The notes: generated from the letters alone by a model not told the origin. A DNA stretch of 53,669 nt from Vibrio sp. (GCA_028131545.1 JAOICL010000012.1:1-53669); one strand, 5' to 3'. Shown: positions 8,078 to 17,208, counted from the stretch's first letter. Program-made: numbers and translations.

Positions 8078-10162
8078 TTAGTTCGCTGAAACGCTTGGTG
8101 CGCTTAAGCCCACAAAGGCTGAACCATTCACCGTCACATTGCTGCCACTTAACTGGATGGTGCCATCGCTGTTCATGATTAAAGAGGCCGCGCCGACAGA
8201 GAGCGTAATTGAGTTGCCGCTGCTGATGGCCGTTGTGCCACCGGATTGTTGTAATGTATTGCCACCAACATTAATAGAAAGGTTAGAGCCAATATCAATG
8301 GTTTCATTGGAGCCGACTTTAACGTCATGACTTTGCCCGATACTCACAGAGCGATTTTTTGTGACATTCAAATTGTCATCCATTTTAATCGCTTCATTGC
8401 GGCTTTGATCAACGGTTAATGTGCTATCTAACCCCACATGTTTGGTTTCATTCGCTTGGTAATCAACCTTCACATCTTGAACAACGGTTTCCGTGAACGT
8501 TCCTTCTACCGTGGCTTGTTTGTTGCCTTTAATCAGCTCAGTTTGATTACCTTCGATGCTATGATCTTTATCCGCTTTCACTTCTAATTTGTCATTTTGT
8601 CCAATCAAGCGAAAACGGTTATTTTGGATTTCTTCCACCATGTCCTTCTGGGCACGAATGTAGATTTCTTCTTCATCGGTGCGATCATCAAAGCTCAGTT
8701 CGTTATACCCGGTGCCTTTATAGGTTTGAGTACGAATGACGGTGCGCGTTTTTTCTTCGGGTAGCGCATACGGCAAGCTGTGGCTGCTGTTGTACACGAC
8801 ACCTGTGATCAATGGCCTATCAGCATCGCCTTCTAAAAAGGTCACCACCACTTCTTGCCCGACGCGTGGGGTAAACACGCTGCCCCAGCCTGTGCCCGCT
8901 AAGGTTTGGCTCACTCGTACCCAACAACCCGCATTTTCGTCTTTGGCACCGTAGCGATCCCAATGAAATTGGACTTTCACGCGGCCTTGTTCATCGGTAT
9001 AAATTTCTTCACCTTGTGGGCCAACCACCACTGCGGTTTGAGTACCTTGGATAAGAGGTTGACTGCGCGGGGCGCTTTTCACTTCCACGTCGTGTTTCAA
9101 TACGATAACGTGGTTGCTGTACGTTGCCATTGCGCCGTCACTGGCTTCTTCTTCATGGCTTGTCGTATCCATACCTTGGTGGGTAATTGACACAATATTG
9201 TATTCGGTATTGACGCTGTCACGACGGTGATTACACAACTCGGTTTTATAGCCAACTTGTAGACGCATGATGTCGCTGCTGAAGGTGGTGTTGCCCTTCT
9301 CCATATCAACGTTCAATTGTGCGTGATTCACTAAATGCCCACCGCGCGCATTCTCTTGAAAACGCCCTGGGTATAGGAATTGTTTTAGTGGGCTTTCTGC
9401 AAAGCCGCTTTCTTGCTCTATCTTTTGGGTGGCTTTTTGGTAGTTGTAATCACGGTAGGTGGTGTGCTCGGTTTGCACATGGTGTTCCACTTCGATGTGG
9501 TTCACGTGCTCACGATCGGAATTGCCGCCACTCACTTCTTGGCAATACAACGCGCCGATATAAGACGAGTTGGTCAGGTCATTGGGTAATGGCTCAAAGT
9601 GTGCATTTTGATTGGCGATAACAATGGCATGGCGCTCTGGGTTATGCTCGAAGTAATACCACATGCCGTTTTCAGCCAAAAGACGATTGAAGAAGGCTAA
9701 ATCGGTTTCATTGTATTGTAAGACGTAATCCAACGGAGTGTCGTGCTCGTTATCTTGCAGCACAAAATGAACGTCGTTGATCCCCGCGTCGGCTAAGACT
9801 TCTGTGATGATTTCTTTGACCGTTTTGCTTTGAAAAATACGGCTGTCGCTGCGATGTTCAAGGTTTTTTAAGGTCGGGAAAACCGTCAGTTGATAACGAG
9901 AAAAACGACGCCCTTCACCTAAGTAACGAAGTGTGTGCACCACGCCATGAAATAGGCGGCTGGTTCCGGCTCCTTGGCCTAATAAGCGTAATACCGCTGG
10001 TTGTTGCACCACTTCTTCCCAGACGATATTGGGGTTTTCAGAGAGTAGCGTTAGGTTAACTGAATACGGTTGTGAGAGTGCTTCATTGACATTAAAGCTT
10101 TCTACTCGAAATTCCAATTCTGAATCGAGAATTTCAAATTCAAAATGCATTTTACTCGCCAT
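8078..10162 (-). CDS. vgrG: T6SS spike protein VgrG, complete
   Basis: This 694-residue protein has the usual order: gp27-like base (residues 1 to about 370), gp5-like OB fold with GRVKVQFHWDRYG and GSVFTPRVGQEVVV around 390-460, and a repetitive needle to the end (ISSGNSITLSVGAASL near 640). No C-terminal enzymatic extension is present, so the cargo is the separate effector gene downstream. ATG at 10162 is preceded by AAGGAAGAAAAC, a good ribosome site. VgrG caps the Hcp tube and carries effectors into neighbouring cells. No hcp or sheath genes are in the window, so this is an auxiliary cluster relying on a main T6SS locus elsewhere. Codons 54 to about 500 are nearly identical in DNA to the truncated copy at 1104-3030. 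Confidence 0.95.
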   Translation of the reverse strand: MASKMHFEFEILDSELEFRVESFNVNEALSQPYSVNLTLLSENPNIVWEEVVQQPAVLRLLGQGAGTSRLFHGVVHTLRYLGEGRRFSRYQLTVFPTLKNLEHRSDSRIFQSKTVKEIITEVLADAGINDVHFVLQDNEHDTPLDYVLQYNETDLAFFNRLLAENGMWYYFEHNPERHAIVIANQNAHFEPLPNDLTNSSYIGALYCQEVSGGNSDREHVNHIEVEHHVQTEHTTYRDYNYQKATQKIEQESGFAESPLKQFLYPGRFQENARGGHLVNHAQLNVDMEKGNTTFSSDIMRLQVGYKTELCNHRRDSVNTEYNIVSITHQGMDTTSHEEEASDGAMATYSNHVIVLKHDVEVKSAPRSQPLIQGTQTAVVVGPQGEEIYTDEQGRVKVQFHWDRYGAKDENAGCWVRVSQTLAGTGWGSVFTPRVGQEVVVTFLEGDADRPLITGVVYNSSHSLPYALPEEKTRTVIRTQTYKGTGYNELSFDDRTDEEEIYIRAQKDMVEEIQNNRFRLIGQNDKLEVKADKDHSIEGNQTELIKGNKQATVEGTFTETVVQDVKVDYQANETKHVGLDSTLTVDQSRNEAIKMDDNLNVTKNRSVSIGQSHDVKVGSNETIDIGSNLSINVGGNTLQQSGGTTAISSGNSITLSVGAASLIMNSDGTIQLSGSNVTVNGSAFVGLSAPSVSAN

Positions 10163-10558
10163 GTTTTCTTCCTTGAGACCAACTGATACTATTGTTAATT
10201 AAGTCGCTGTTTCTTTAATTTATTTTTATTTAGCGACACTAATTTGGCATTATATAACGCATAGGTAACAGGTGGAATAGAATATAAACACGCTTTTACA
10301 ATTAAAATAAAAAGTCGAATCCACATCAAATTAATGCATTGATATTGATGGATTAATTCGACATTGGTTTTATTTTGTGGTTTGGTTTTTTATTTGTTGA
10401 GTCATTGTTAACTCTGTTATTTAATGTCTTATTACAATATATAATTCGTAAGTTCAATCTAGATTATCAGAACAATCGACACATTAATGACTATTATATC
10501 AATTTAACACATTGAGTTATTTGTGATTGTTTTCATCACTGAGTATATTCATGATATT
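10163..10558. promoter_or_regulatory. AT-rich leader upstream of vgrG with candidate promoter
   Basis: This 396-base gap holds no coding frame I trust. Read on the minus strand it contains TATAAT at about 10250-10255, roughly 90 bases before the vgrG ATG, with a weak TTCCAC 17 bases upstream of it. A CRP-like TGTGA-N6-TCATC lies near 10520. I searched by eye for a sigma-54 element (TGGCAC-N5-TTGC), which drives some vibrio hcp/vgrG operons, and did not find a good one. Confidence 0.3.
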
Positions 10559-11326
10559 TCATGCTAAATTCGGTAGCTGTCCATCAATCATAAACTCCGT
10601 AATAGAAAATGAAACCGGAAATTGTCGATTGTTCTGATAATCTAGGTTCTTTTTCTTAAACTGCACTTGAGTATTGCTCGTCGTACAAATCCAATAGTGC
10701 CGATCAAACGGTGCTTCTTGAACAAACACGGCGGGGCTAGCAACAGCAACATTAATGCCTTCACAGCGTGCTGACCAAAAACGAATCACTTCTATACCCC
10801 ATTCTTCAATCAATACTTTTCCAAGATCTTGGGTCAAACTGTAATTAGTCGGTGAGCGTAATGCATCATTAATATCGGATTGTTGTATGGTGGTTAAATC
10901 CGCTAGGTTGTTTGTTTTGATCTCTATTTGAAAGGTCATATGCTCTGAAGTCGTATTACCTTCATAAGGGATCACCATATCAGCTCTAAATGCCAGACGG
11001 TAAAACGCACATTCCGCTAATACTGTATTAATCTTTTCACTGGCGTAGAAGTAGCTAGGCATGGATGTGGAACCAAATCGGCTACCGTACTTCAGCGGTG
11101 GATAACGAAAGGGAGTTGAAAGCAAATAATGCTGCTCTTCTGTCCCTTCAGCATAAGGTGGTTTACACTCATCAAGTACACTTTCAAGCAAATCTTGTTT
11201 CGCAAAATCGCCATTAACTAACCCTAATGTTGCGGATTCTTCTTGGGTTTCAACAATTCGAGCAACACTGGTATGACAATAAAAGGGTAATGTCAATTGC
11301 ACTAGAATGTCTTTCACTTCGGTCAT
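10559..11326 (-). CDS. RES-domain toxin of a RES/Xre toxin-antitoxin pair
   Basis: This 255-residue protein has the RES-domain signature: an early Arg (ARIV, residue 23), a Gly-Ser-Arg-Phe segment at residues 81-84, Tyr94 in SYFYAS, and Glu105 in VLAECAF. RES toxins are ADP-ribosyltransferase-like; characterised members degrade NAD+ or modify a host enzyme. The antitoxin gene sits directly upstream and its TAA overlaps this ATG (TAATG at 11328-11324), so translation is coupled. At 255 residues it is near the upper end of the family's size. It lies between the T6SS cassettes and the RTX locus and may help hold this accessory region in place; that role is inference. Confidence 0.85.
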   Translation of the reverse strand: MTEVKDILVQLTLPFYCHTSVARIVETQEESATLGLVNGDFAKQDLLESVLDECKPPYAEGTEEQHYLLSTPFRYPPLKYGSRFGSTSMPSYFYASEKINTVLAECAFYRLAFRADMVIPYEGNTTSEHMTFQIEIKTNNLADLTTIQQSDINDALRSPTNYSLTQDLGKVLIEEWGIEVIRFWSARCEGINVAVASPAVFVQEAPFDRHYWICTTSNTQVQFKKKNLDYQNNRQFPVSFSITEFMIDGQLPNLA

Positions 11327-11688
11327 TATACCTTGCCTCTCATGGCATTCAGGTACTGGTTGACATTAATGAGCCCTTCTACTGTTTTACAGGCTTCAGA
11401 AGGTGCGACTTTTAACACTTTGTTTTGTGTATTAAACCAATGTAACATCAGTTTATTATCACCGCCACATATTGCATATAATGCTCGATACATCAAAATG
11501 ATCTGTGCTTGAATTTCACAAGCCTTGGTGTTGTTAGTGAAACCGGTGGTTTGATTCCTTTTAATCGTGATCTCATTTACCCCTAATACATCGGCTTGCC
11601 AAGCCGCCTTAAGGTGAAGCTGAGTACACACATTCAAAAAAGCTTCCATTAATATGGTTGATTGACTGTGATTAATCTTAACGGTCAT
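11326..11688 (-). CDS. Xre/MbcA/ParS-type antitoxin (DUF2384)
   Basis: This 120-residue protein ends in the toxin-binding segment typical of DUF2384 antitoxins: LHWFNTQNKVLKVAPSEAC, then GLINVNQYLNAMRGKV, where family members read roughly 'WL.tpn..L.g.tPld.l.t.eG...V...L..i..G'. The N-terminal part is helical and would bind DNA. ATG at 11688 has GTAGGAGAAGAACG in front, a strong ribosome site. It neutralises the RES toxin encoded downstream and likely represses the pair through the inverted repeat at 11701-11737. Confidence 0.85.
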   Translation of the reverse strand: MTVKINHSQSTILMEAFLNVCTQLHLKAAWQADVLGVNEITIKRNQTTGFTNNTKACEIQAQIILMYRALYAICGGDNKLMLHWFNTQNKVLKVAPSEACKTVEGLINVNQYLNAMRGKV

Positions 11689-11700
11689 CGTTCTTCTCCT

Positions 11701-11740
11701 ACATTTGTTTTAGATTAGCTATAGTAGCAACAAATGTCAA
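11701..11740 (-). promoter_or_regulatory. Promoter and operator of the RES/Xre pair
   Basis: On the minus strand TTGACA (11740-11735) and TAATCT (11717-11712) are separated by 17 bases. A perfect 9-base inverted repeat, ACATTTGTT (11701-11709) with AACAAATGT (11729-11737), spans the promoter. This layout fits autorepression by the antitoxin. Confidence 0.65.
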
Positions 11741-11884
11741 AGCGACTTGTTAACCTCTTTATAGTCATGAATTAAACGGATTCCCTACAAGTGGTATCGA
11801 GTTTTTGTAAAATGGGCATCGAACGTTCAGTGGGGGGCGGAGGGCAAAGGAAACCAACTGAATACTCAAATCGATTTCCTTACA

Positions 11885-11995
11885 TTAGGAAAAGATGCAC
11901 TTTAAAGAGGCAACTAATACCGTTATTCCCACTCCTAGCATCAACTTTTTAATCCAGTCTAAATCTTTCTTTATCGTTAATAGTTCATTAGACAT
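11885..11995 (-). CDS. Small single-helix membrane protein, 36 aa
   Basis: ATG at 11995, 17 bases after the stop of the TolC-like gene, gives 36 residues: a charged amphipathic start (MSNELLTIKKDLDWIKKL) and one hydrophobic helix (LGVGITVLVASL). The arrangement resembles small XhlA/holin-like or assembly-helper proteins, but I cannot place it in a family. The ribosome site is weak. A longer 61-residue frame starting at 12070 overlaps the TolC-like gene and is less likely. If real, it would be the last gene of the type I secretion operon. Confidence 0.35.
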   Translation of the reverse strand: MSNELLTIKKDLDWIKKLMLGVGITVLVASLKCIFS

Positions 11996-12012
11996 ATGAG
12001 TAGGCGATCCGG

Positions 12013-13485
12013 TTAATGAAAAGGGGTATTGTTTAATTGTGCGATAGCAACAGGGAGTTGATCTAACCATTGCGTCACGACCTCCTGTTGGTTCGTTGGG
12101 TCATTTAATGGAAAATAACTTGGGAACAAGTCAAAACCCAGCTTTTCCACCAGCTGTAATTGCTTGGTTTGGTAGTCAGTTTGTACTTTGCGCTGTTGTA
12201 CTTCTAGCGTTAATACGTTGACCTTAGAGCGGAATTGGTCAAGTTCATCCAAGGGGCCATACGCTAGGCGAGACTGTTTAATCTCATCAATGTGTTTCGT
12301 CATCATTGCTCGTTGATTGTATAAAGATAAGCGCTGCTTTTCCGCTTGATGACTTAAATACGCTTCTCGAACTTCCCCTAAGACTGCCGATGCTTTCAAT
12401 ATTGAATTTAAGCGTTCAAATTCCACTTTTTGTTTCTGTAATTCCAGTCGAGAAGGCAATGAAATCAAATTCAAAACCTGTGACACAATTCCGATATTCA
12501 ATTGAACCCATTCACTATTGGCTAAAGACGGCTCATCATCGAATTGGTAAGACGCTCCAATTTCAATATTCGGTATCGCACTGAGCCAGGTTTTCTTCAC
12601 TTCTATTTCTGAGTTTCTAATTTGGTAATCGGCTTCTCTAAGCTCTGCTCGTTGTAACAGAGCCATTTTTTCTAAACTGTGGATCTCTAGCGAAGGCAAT
12701 GCTAATTCTAATCCCTTTTGATTCCCTAACACATTCACATCTAAAATTTGCGCATTGATTTTTATCGCGAGTTGCTGCTTGGCTTTTAAGTACTCTTCCT
12801 CTAATAAGGAAATATCACTTAACAGCGTCAATAGCTGCTCTTGATACGTGAGCAGTTCAATGGGGTCTAGCAACTGGCTATCGACAAGGCTGTTCGCTTC
12901 TTCCAATTTCGCAACGACTTCTGCCTTGACGATGCTTACCTCTTCCAGTGACTCTTTCATACTCGCCACTAAAATATAAGCGGAGATGGTTTCCCTCACG
13001 ATACGACTTGCCACACGTCGTTTGTATTCTTCCGAAATTAATACGGCGTTACCGGTTCGTTTGGCTTCAAGGTAGGCACTCCCTAAATCAAAAGCAGACC
13101 ACGACACGCCACCTGAAATGGTTTTGCGATCTTTTTCTGGTGGGGAAAAATCAAATTCTTCTCCGCCATCATTATTTCGAATGGTGTGGTTATAGGATAA
13201 GTTCGATTGTGGAAGCAGATAGTAAGCCACTTGATCCTGTTCGGTGTTTTTAATGGCGTGTTGTAAGCGTACACTCTCTAGTTCAAAGTTATTTCGCAGG
13301 GCAATCGAGATCGCATCCACTAGGCTAATTTGGCTCTCAACATTGGTTTGGCGTTTCTTTTCAATATAATCAAATTGCCATGTTGCTCGGTCAATGATTT
13401 GCTGTTCCGTCAAAGCTTCAGGCGTGACGCTACACCCGACCAGTAAGAGTGAACCAAGGACGGTCAGTGCTGTTTTCTTATTCAT
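12013..13485 (-). CDS. TolC-like outer-membrane efflux lipoprotein of the T1SS
   Basis: This is a 490-residue protein of the TolC/OEP family, forming the outer-membrane channel for the RTX exporter. The start at 13485 is preferred over an upstream ATG at 13545 because it places a lipoprotein signal at the terminus: MNKKTALTVLGSLLLVGC, with Cys18 as the acylated residue. Two long helical hairpin repeats with heptad patterns follow, around residues 60-250 and 290-480, as in TolC. It is the third transporter component after the ABC protein and the HlyD-type adaptor on the same strand. Vibrio MARTX systems usually borrow an unlinked TolC; a dedicated lipid-anchored channel gene here is noteworthy. 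The ribosome site (GAGACAA) is weak. Confidence 0.85.
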   Translation of the reverse strand: MNKKTALTVLGSLLLVGCSVTPEALTEQQIIDRATWQFDYIEKKRQTNVESQISLVDAISIALRNNFELESVRLQHAIKNTEQDQVAYYLLPQSNLSYNHTIRNNDGGEEFDFSPPEKDRKTISGGVSWSAFDLGSAYLEAKRTGNAVLISEEYKRRVASRIVRETISAYILVASMKESLEEVSIVKAEVVAKLEEANSLVDSQLLDPIELLTYQEQLLTLLSDISLLEEEYLKAKQQLAIKINAQILDVNVLGNQKGLELALPSLEIHSLEKMALLQRAELREADYQIRNSEIEVKKTWLSAIPNIEIGASYQFDDEPSLANSEWVQLNIGIVSQVLNLISLPSRLELQKQKVEFERLNSILKASAVLGEVREAYLSHQAEKQRLSLYNQRAMMTKHIDEIKQSRLAYGPLDELDQFRSKVNVLTLEVQQRKVQTDYQTKQLQLVEKLGFDLFPSYFPLNDPTNQQEVVTQWLDQLPVAIAQLNNTPFH

Positions 13486-13574
13486 TTGTCTCGACTTTTC
13501 TATTCGTTTGATTCGGCTTAACGTTGCGATACCAATGATGTTCAATTCGTTTTATTCGTTCGATTTTGTCTATC

Positions 13575-13647
13575 GGCTTGGGTTACGATTCCCTGAAGCT
13601 AGGGCTACGCTTCCCTGAAACTAGAGTTACGGCTCTCTAAAACTTTC
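13575..13647 (-). repeat. 22-bp tandem repeat, three copies, covering the HlyD-gene stop
   Basis: Three imperfect 22-base units run from the last codons of the HlyD-type gene into the gap. In each unit the reading frame gives Ser-Phe-Arg-Glu-X-stop (SFREP, SFREA, SFRES), so the tail of the protein with its stop codon has been duplicated twice. Confidence 0.75.
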
Positions 13648-14994
13648 ATCAATCGCCTTGGCAACGGGGTAGATAAGATACGACATCAATGTTCGTTTAC
13701 CCGTTTGGATATTCGCTTCAAGGGTTAAACCTGGCTGTAGGCGGAAATCCTGCGGGACATTGCGCAGTTCATCTAAACTATCAATGCTTGCCCATCCTCG
13801 GAATGCGATGGTTTTTCTTCCACCAATTTCGGTTTCAACGGTATCTTCACTGACTTGACGCAATGTGCCTTGAACGGTGCCGTATTTAGTAAAAGGTAAA
13901 GTAGACAATTTAATCGAAACGGGGTCGCCAAAGGAAATGCGACTGATGTCCTGTGGGCTCAGATCAAGTTCCACTTCCATTGGGCTGTCAATCGGGACTA
14001 ATTCAAACAAGAAGTCACCCTGCTGTACCGATGTACCGACCGCTTTATCAGCGTATCGAAGGACGATAGCGTCAAAGGGGGCTCGAATTTCCACATGTTT
14101 TAAGCGTTCTTCATACGCGACTAATCGCTTTTTCAATTCAATAAATTCATTGGTTGCTTGAACCAGAGAGTTGGATATTTCGGATTGATATTGACTTAAA
14201 TACCGTTCAAGTTCGGTCGCTGTGTTTTTCGATTCAGATTCTAATCCGCTGATTTGACTGATTAAGCTCGAACGCTGGCGTTTTGCTTCCAACAATTGAC
14301 TTTGTGCGGTGATGTATTCTTCTTTACGAGGCCCATTGCGTCGATAGCGATCTTTTTCGGCTTCATAACGTGCCTTCTTATCATCGAGTAATTCGTCCAA
14401 TAGTTGCTCTTGATCTTCCATGATGATGAGCTCTTGTTTTAAACTAGCGACATGAATATCCAAGCTGTCTATTTTTTGTTTTCTCGCTTTTAGGGTCGCT
14501 TTCATTTCGTTAAGGCGCGAACGATATAACGATAATTCCAATGTATGCGCCGGGGTCATTTGACTGTTAAATTGCAAAGGCGTTTGATTTAATTCCGCCT
14601 CCAATCGCTGAATACGCAGCGAGACATTCGCTAGTTGCAACTCGGTGGATTTAAGATCCGAGGTTGGAACGCGATCATTTAATACCGCCAATAACTCCCC
14701 TTGTTTCACTTCAAACCCATTTTGATTATGAAAGGTTTCTAAGCGACCCGCGATTTGGCTTTGTATAACGGTATTTGGTACCGTTGGTTTGATTCGCCCT
14801 TGAGATACGACATAGGTTTCCACTTCTGACACACTGGCCCAAATCAGATTGACCAAAATAAAGCCCAGCATTGTCCACAAGCCAACACGAAGTAACCCTT
14901 TAGGTTCACTGTCTCTGATTTTTTCCCAATCAGCTTTCAATCCATCGTTGTTGTCATCTGAAGGCGTCTTTCCACCCGTAGCGTAATCATGCAT
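13627..14994 (-). CDS. HlyD-family periplasmic adaptor of the T1SS
   Basis: This 455-residue membrane-fusion protein has a short cytoplasmic N-terminus (residues 1-35), one membrane helix (about 36-54, VGLWTMLGFILVNLIWAS), a lipoyl-type half motif (IAGRLETFHNQNGFEVKQGE, near 85), and a long coiled-coil hairpin (about 110-290). The second lipoyl half follows (VEIRAPFDAIVL), then a beta-barrel to the end. It bridges the ABC exporter in the inner membrane and the TolC-like channel. Its ATG overlaps the end of the ABC gene by 8 bases, which suggests coupled translation. The final residues (ESFREP) are the unit of a tandem duplication that continues past the stop. Confidence 0.93.
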   Translation of the reverse strand: MHDYATGGKTPSDDNNDGLKADWEKIRDSEPKGLLRVGLWTMLGFILVNLIWASVSEVETYVVSQGRIKPTVPNTVIQSQIAGRLETFHNQNGFEVKQGELLAVLNDRVPTSDLKSTELQLANVSLRIQRLEAELNQTPLQFNSQMTPAHTLELSLYRSRLNEMKATLKARKQKIDSLDIHVASLKQELIIMEDQEQLLDELLDDKKARYEAEKDRYRRNGPRKEEYITAQSQLLEAKRQRSSLISQISGLESESKNTATELERYLSQYQSEISNSLVQATNEFIELKKRLVAYEERLKHVEIRAPFDAIVLRYADKAVGTSVQQGDFLFELVPIDSPMEVELDLSPQDISRISFGDPVSIKLSTLPFTKYGTVQGTLRQVSEDTVETEIGGRKTIAFRGWASIDSLDELRNVPQDFRLQPGLTLEANIQTGKRTLMSYLIYPVAKAIDESFREP

Positions 14995-17152
14995 AGCTCA
15001 CCTCCGACGTACTCGGCGCTGTGGTCATGCCCTTAAATTGTTGTAGCCATAGGCTTCGATATAGCGCGCATCGTTTTAGTAATACATCGTGATGCGCGAA
15101 GTCGACCACTTTGCCCTCTTCCATCACAACGATACGATTCATTGATGGCATACTCGATAAACGGTGAGAAATATTCAGCAAGGTTTTTCCCTTTGCAATG
15201 TCTTCTAATTGACCATAAATGTATTGCTCACTTTCGGCATCTAAGGCGCTGGTGGCTTCATCCATAATCAAGATTCGAGGATTATCTAAGAGAGCACGTG
15301 AAAAGTTTAAACGCTGACGTTGACCACCGGATAAATTACTCGCGTTTTCTTCTAATAAGGTATCGTAACCCTGTGGGAGTTTTTCTATAAACTTATCGGC
15401 GCCACTCAGTTCCGCTGCTTTGATGACATCTTCTAGGGGTTTATCTGGTCGTGCTCGCGCAATATTGTCTCGCACTGACCCACTGAATAAAAAGCTATCT
15501 TGCAGAACTACACCAACTTTAGAACGAATGTAGCTCAAGTCGTATTCTCGAATATCGCTCCCATCAATTTTAGTCGCGCCTTGGTTGGCTTGATAAAAGC
15601 CCTGTAATAAACGCGTTAACGTACTTTTCCCTGAACCACTTGGCCCAACGATGCCAATTTTTTCACCTGGTTTAATGCTGATCGACACATCGTACAATAC
15701 CGGGGCTGGCTGGTTTGGGTAGCTAAATGTGACATGTTCTAACTCAATCGCCCCTTGTATTTGTGGTGTCATGCCGCCTTGACGGATTTTTTCAGGTGCC
15801 GCGTTAAGCACTCGTGACAGCATGTCTACACTGATGGCGGTTTGTTGATATTTATTGGCTAAACCAACCAATTGCACTAGTGGGCCTGCGATTCGTCCAG
15901 CCATAATATTAAAAGCGATTAAGGTACCAATGCTTAGCTCTCCCGCTAACACCATTTGTGCCCCATGCCATACGATGGTTAACGTCATGGCTTTTTGAAA
16001 GAAACCACTAATTTCACCGATGTATCCACCCCAACGGCCGACATTATGTTGGCATCGCACGACCTTCGCTGAGGTATTTAACCATTCACTTTGTTGCTGC
16101 TTTTCAAGTGACAGGCTTTTGATCGTTTCAATCCCTTGTACTGTTTCAATGATTAGGGATTGTCTTTCGGCTTCCGCTTGGTACAGTTTTTCTAATTGCT
16201 TACGGTAAGGAGACAACACCATTAACATGCTCACGACGATCATGACGCAGAATCCAATCACAATGAACGTCAGTGTTGAGCTAAAGAAAAACATGACAGG
16301 TATTAAAATAACAACAGCGCTTAGTTCGATGAGCGTAAATAGCAGGTTACCAGTAATAAACTCTCGGATACTGCTGGCTTCTTGCACATGCTTTGCCAGT
16401 TTACCGGCAGCAATTTGATTGAAGAACAGTAAAGGAAGGCCGAGCATACGCCGTGTGGTTAAGTGCGTGAGCTCGATATCCAGCTTGGCCACTACGTGCA
16501 ATATGAGCTGGTTACGTATAACAGCAAGTACCCCACTCATCACCAATGCTGCAATGGCTCCGACAAAAAGGACTTGTAAGGTAGAGTAGCCTTGATAGCC
16601 GATGACTTTATCAAAGACCACCATTGAAAAGAGGGGAACAATAAAAGCAATAATATGAAGGAAGAAAGACACCGCCGCCACTTCATTTAATAAAGCGGGT
16701 TGTTTTAACGCCTCTTTAAACAACCATCGAAAACCGAAGGGTTGTTCCACATCCATGCTTTCGCCAAAGGGACGAACAAAGATGACTTCGCCATTCCAAT
16801 GGGATCGAAAGGTTTTTTCCGGAATCGTAATTAATTCTAAATTCTCAGCCTGAGGATCTTGAATCAATACTTCTAATCCGCCTTGCTCATTGGATTTAAC
16901 CCCAGCAGCGACAACGTAGTTACCTTTTTCGACCTGAATCAGCACAGGGAAACTCGCACCTAACCGCTTAAAGTTATTCCAGCGATACTGTTCATGCTTG
17001 GCTTGCAACCCCGTATTGTCGATTAAATGCGTCAATTGTTCTGGTGAACAATAGTCATTCAATGCTCCGTAATCTCGCTCTAAGGTTTGAGCAGAATGGT
17101 ATACGCGGTGGTAACGAGCAATAAGGATGTAAGCTTCCAGTGCTGTGTTCAT
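14987..17152 (-). CDS. HlyB-type T1SS ABC exporter with C39-like domain
   Basis: This 721-residue protein is a type I secretion permease/ATPase. Residues 1-125 form a C39 peptidase-like domain in which the catalytic Cys region reads ALEAYILIARYH with no Cys, so it is a non-cleaving substrate-docking domain as in HlyB/RtxB. Residues about 150-430 hold six membrane helices. The ATPase domain shows Walker A GPSGSGKST (about 503), signature LSGGQRQRL (about 607), Walker B ILIMDEATSALD (about 628) and the H-loop SHRLS. The start at 17152 is used because an upstream ATG at 17164 adds only four residues. The substrate is presumably the RTX protein encoded upstream. Related MARTX loci often use an RtxB/RtxE heterodimer; only one ATPase is encoded here. 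Confidence 0.93.
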   Translation of the reverse strand: MNTALEAYILIARYHRVYHSAQTLERDYGALNDYCSPEQLTHLIDNTGLQAKHEQYRWNNFKRLGASFPVLIQVEKGNYVVAAGVKSNEQGGLEVLIQDPQAENLELITIPEKTFRSHWNGEVIFVRPFGESMDVEQPFGFRWLFKEALKQPALLNEVAAVSFFLHIIAFIVPLFSMVVFDKVIGYQGYSTLQVLFVGAIAALVMSGVLAVIRNQLILHVVAKLDIELTHLTTRRMLGLPLLFFNQIAAGKLAKHVQEASSIREFITGNLLFTLIELSAVVILIPVMFFFSSTLTFIVIGFCVMIVVSMLMVLSPYRKQLEKLYQAEAERQSLIIETVQGIETIKSLSLEKQQQSEWLNTSAKVVRCQHNVGRWGGYIGEISGFFQKAMTLTIVWHGAQMVLAGELSIGTLIAFNIMAGRIAGPLVQLVGLANKYQQTAISVDMLSRVLNAAPEKIRQGGMTPQIQGAIELEHVTFSYPNQPAPVLYDVSISIKPGEKIGIVGPSGSGKSTLTRLLQGFYQANQGATKIDGSDIREYDLSYIRSKVGVVLQDSFLFSGSVRDNIARARPDKPLEDVIKAAELSGADKFIEKLPQGYDTLLEENASNLSGGQRQRLNFSRALLDNPRILIMDEATSALDAESEQYIYGQLEDIAKGKTLLNISHRLSSMPSMNRIVVMEEGKVVDFAHHDVLLKRCALYRSLWLQQFKGMTTAPSTSEVSYA

Positions 17153-17208
17153 TGATCTCTCCAAGATAAAAATGGCTTAGGGCTCTCTACAGAATGTAAA
17201 GTTGACCA

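Noticed and set aside
10240..10270. Sigma-54 promoter of vgrG
   Set aside because: A TGGCAT word is present on the plus strand, but the second element and the right orientation are missing.
11885..12070. 61-aa frame overlapping the TolC-like gene
   Set aside because: Its first 25 residues are an out-of-frame reading of the TolC-like gene's end; only the part from ATG 11995 is plausible.
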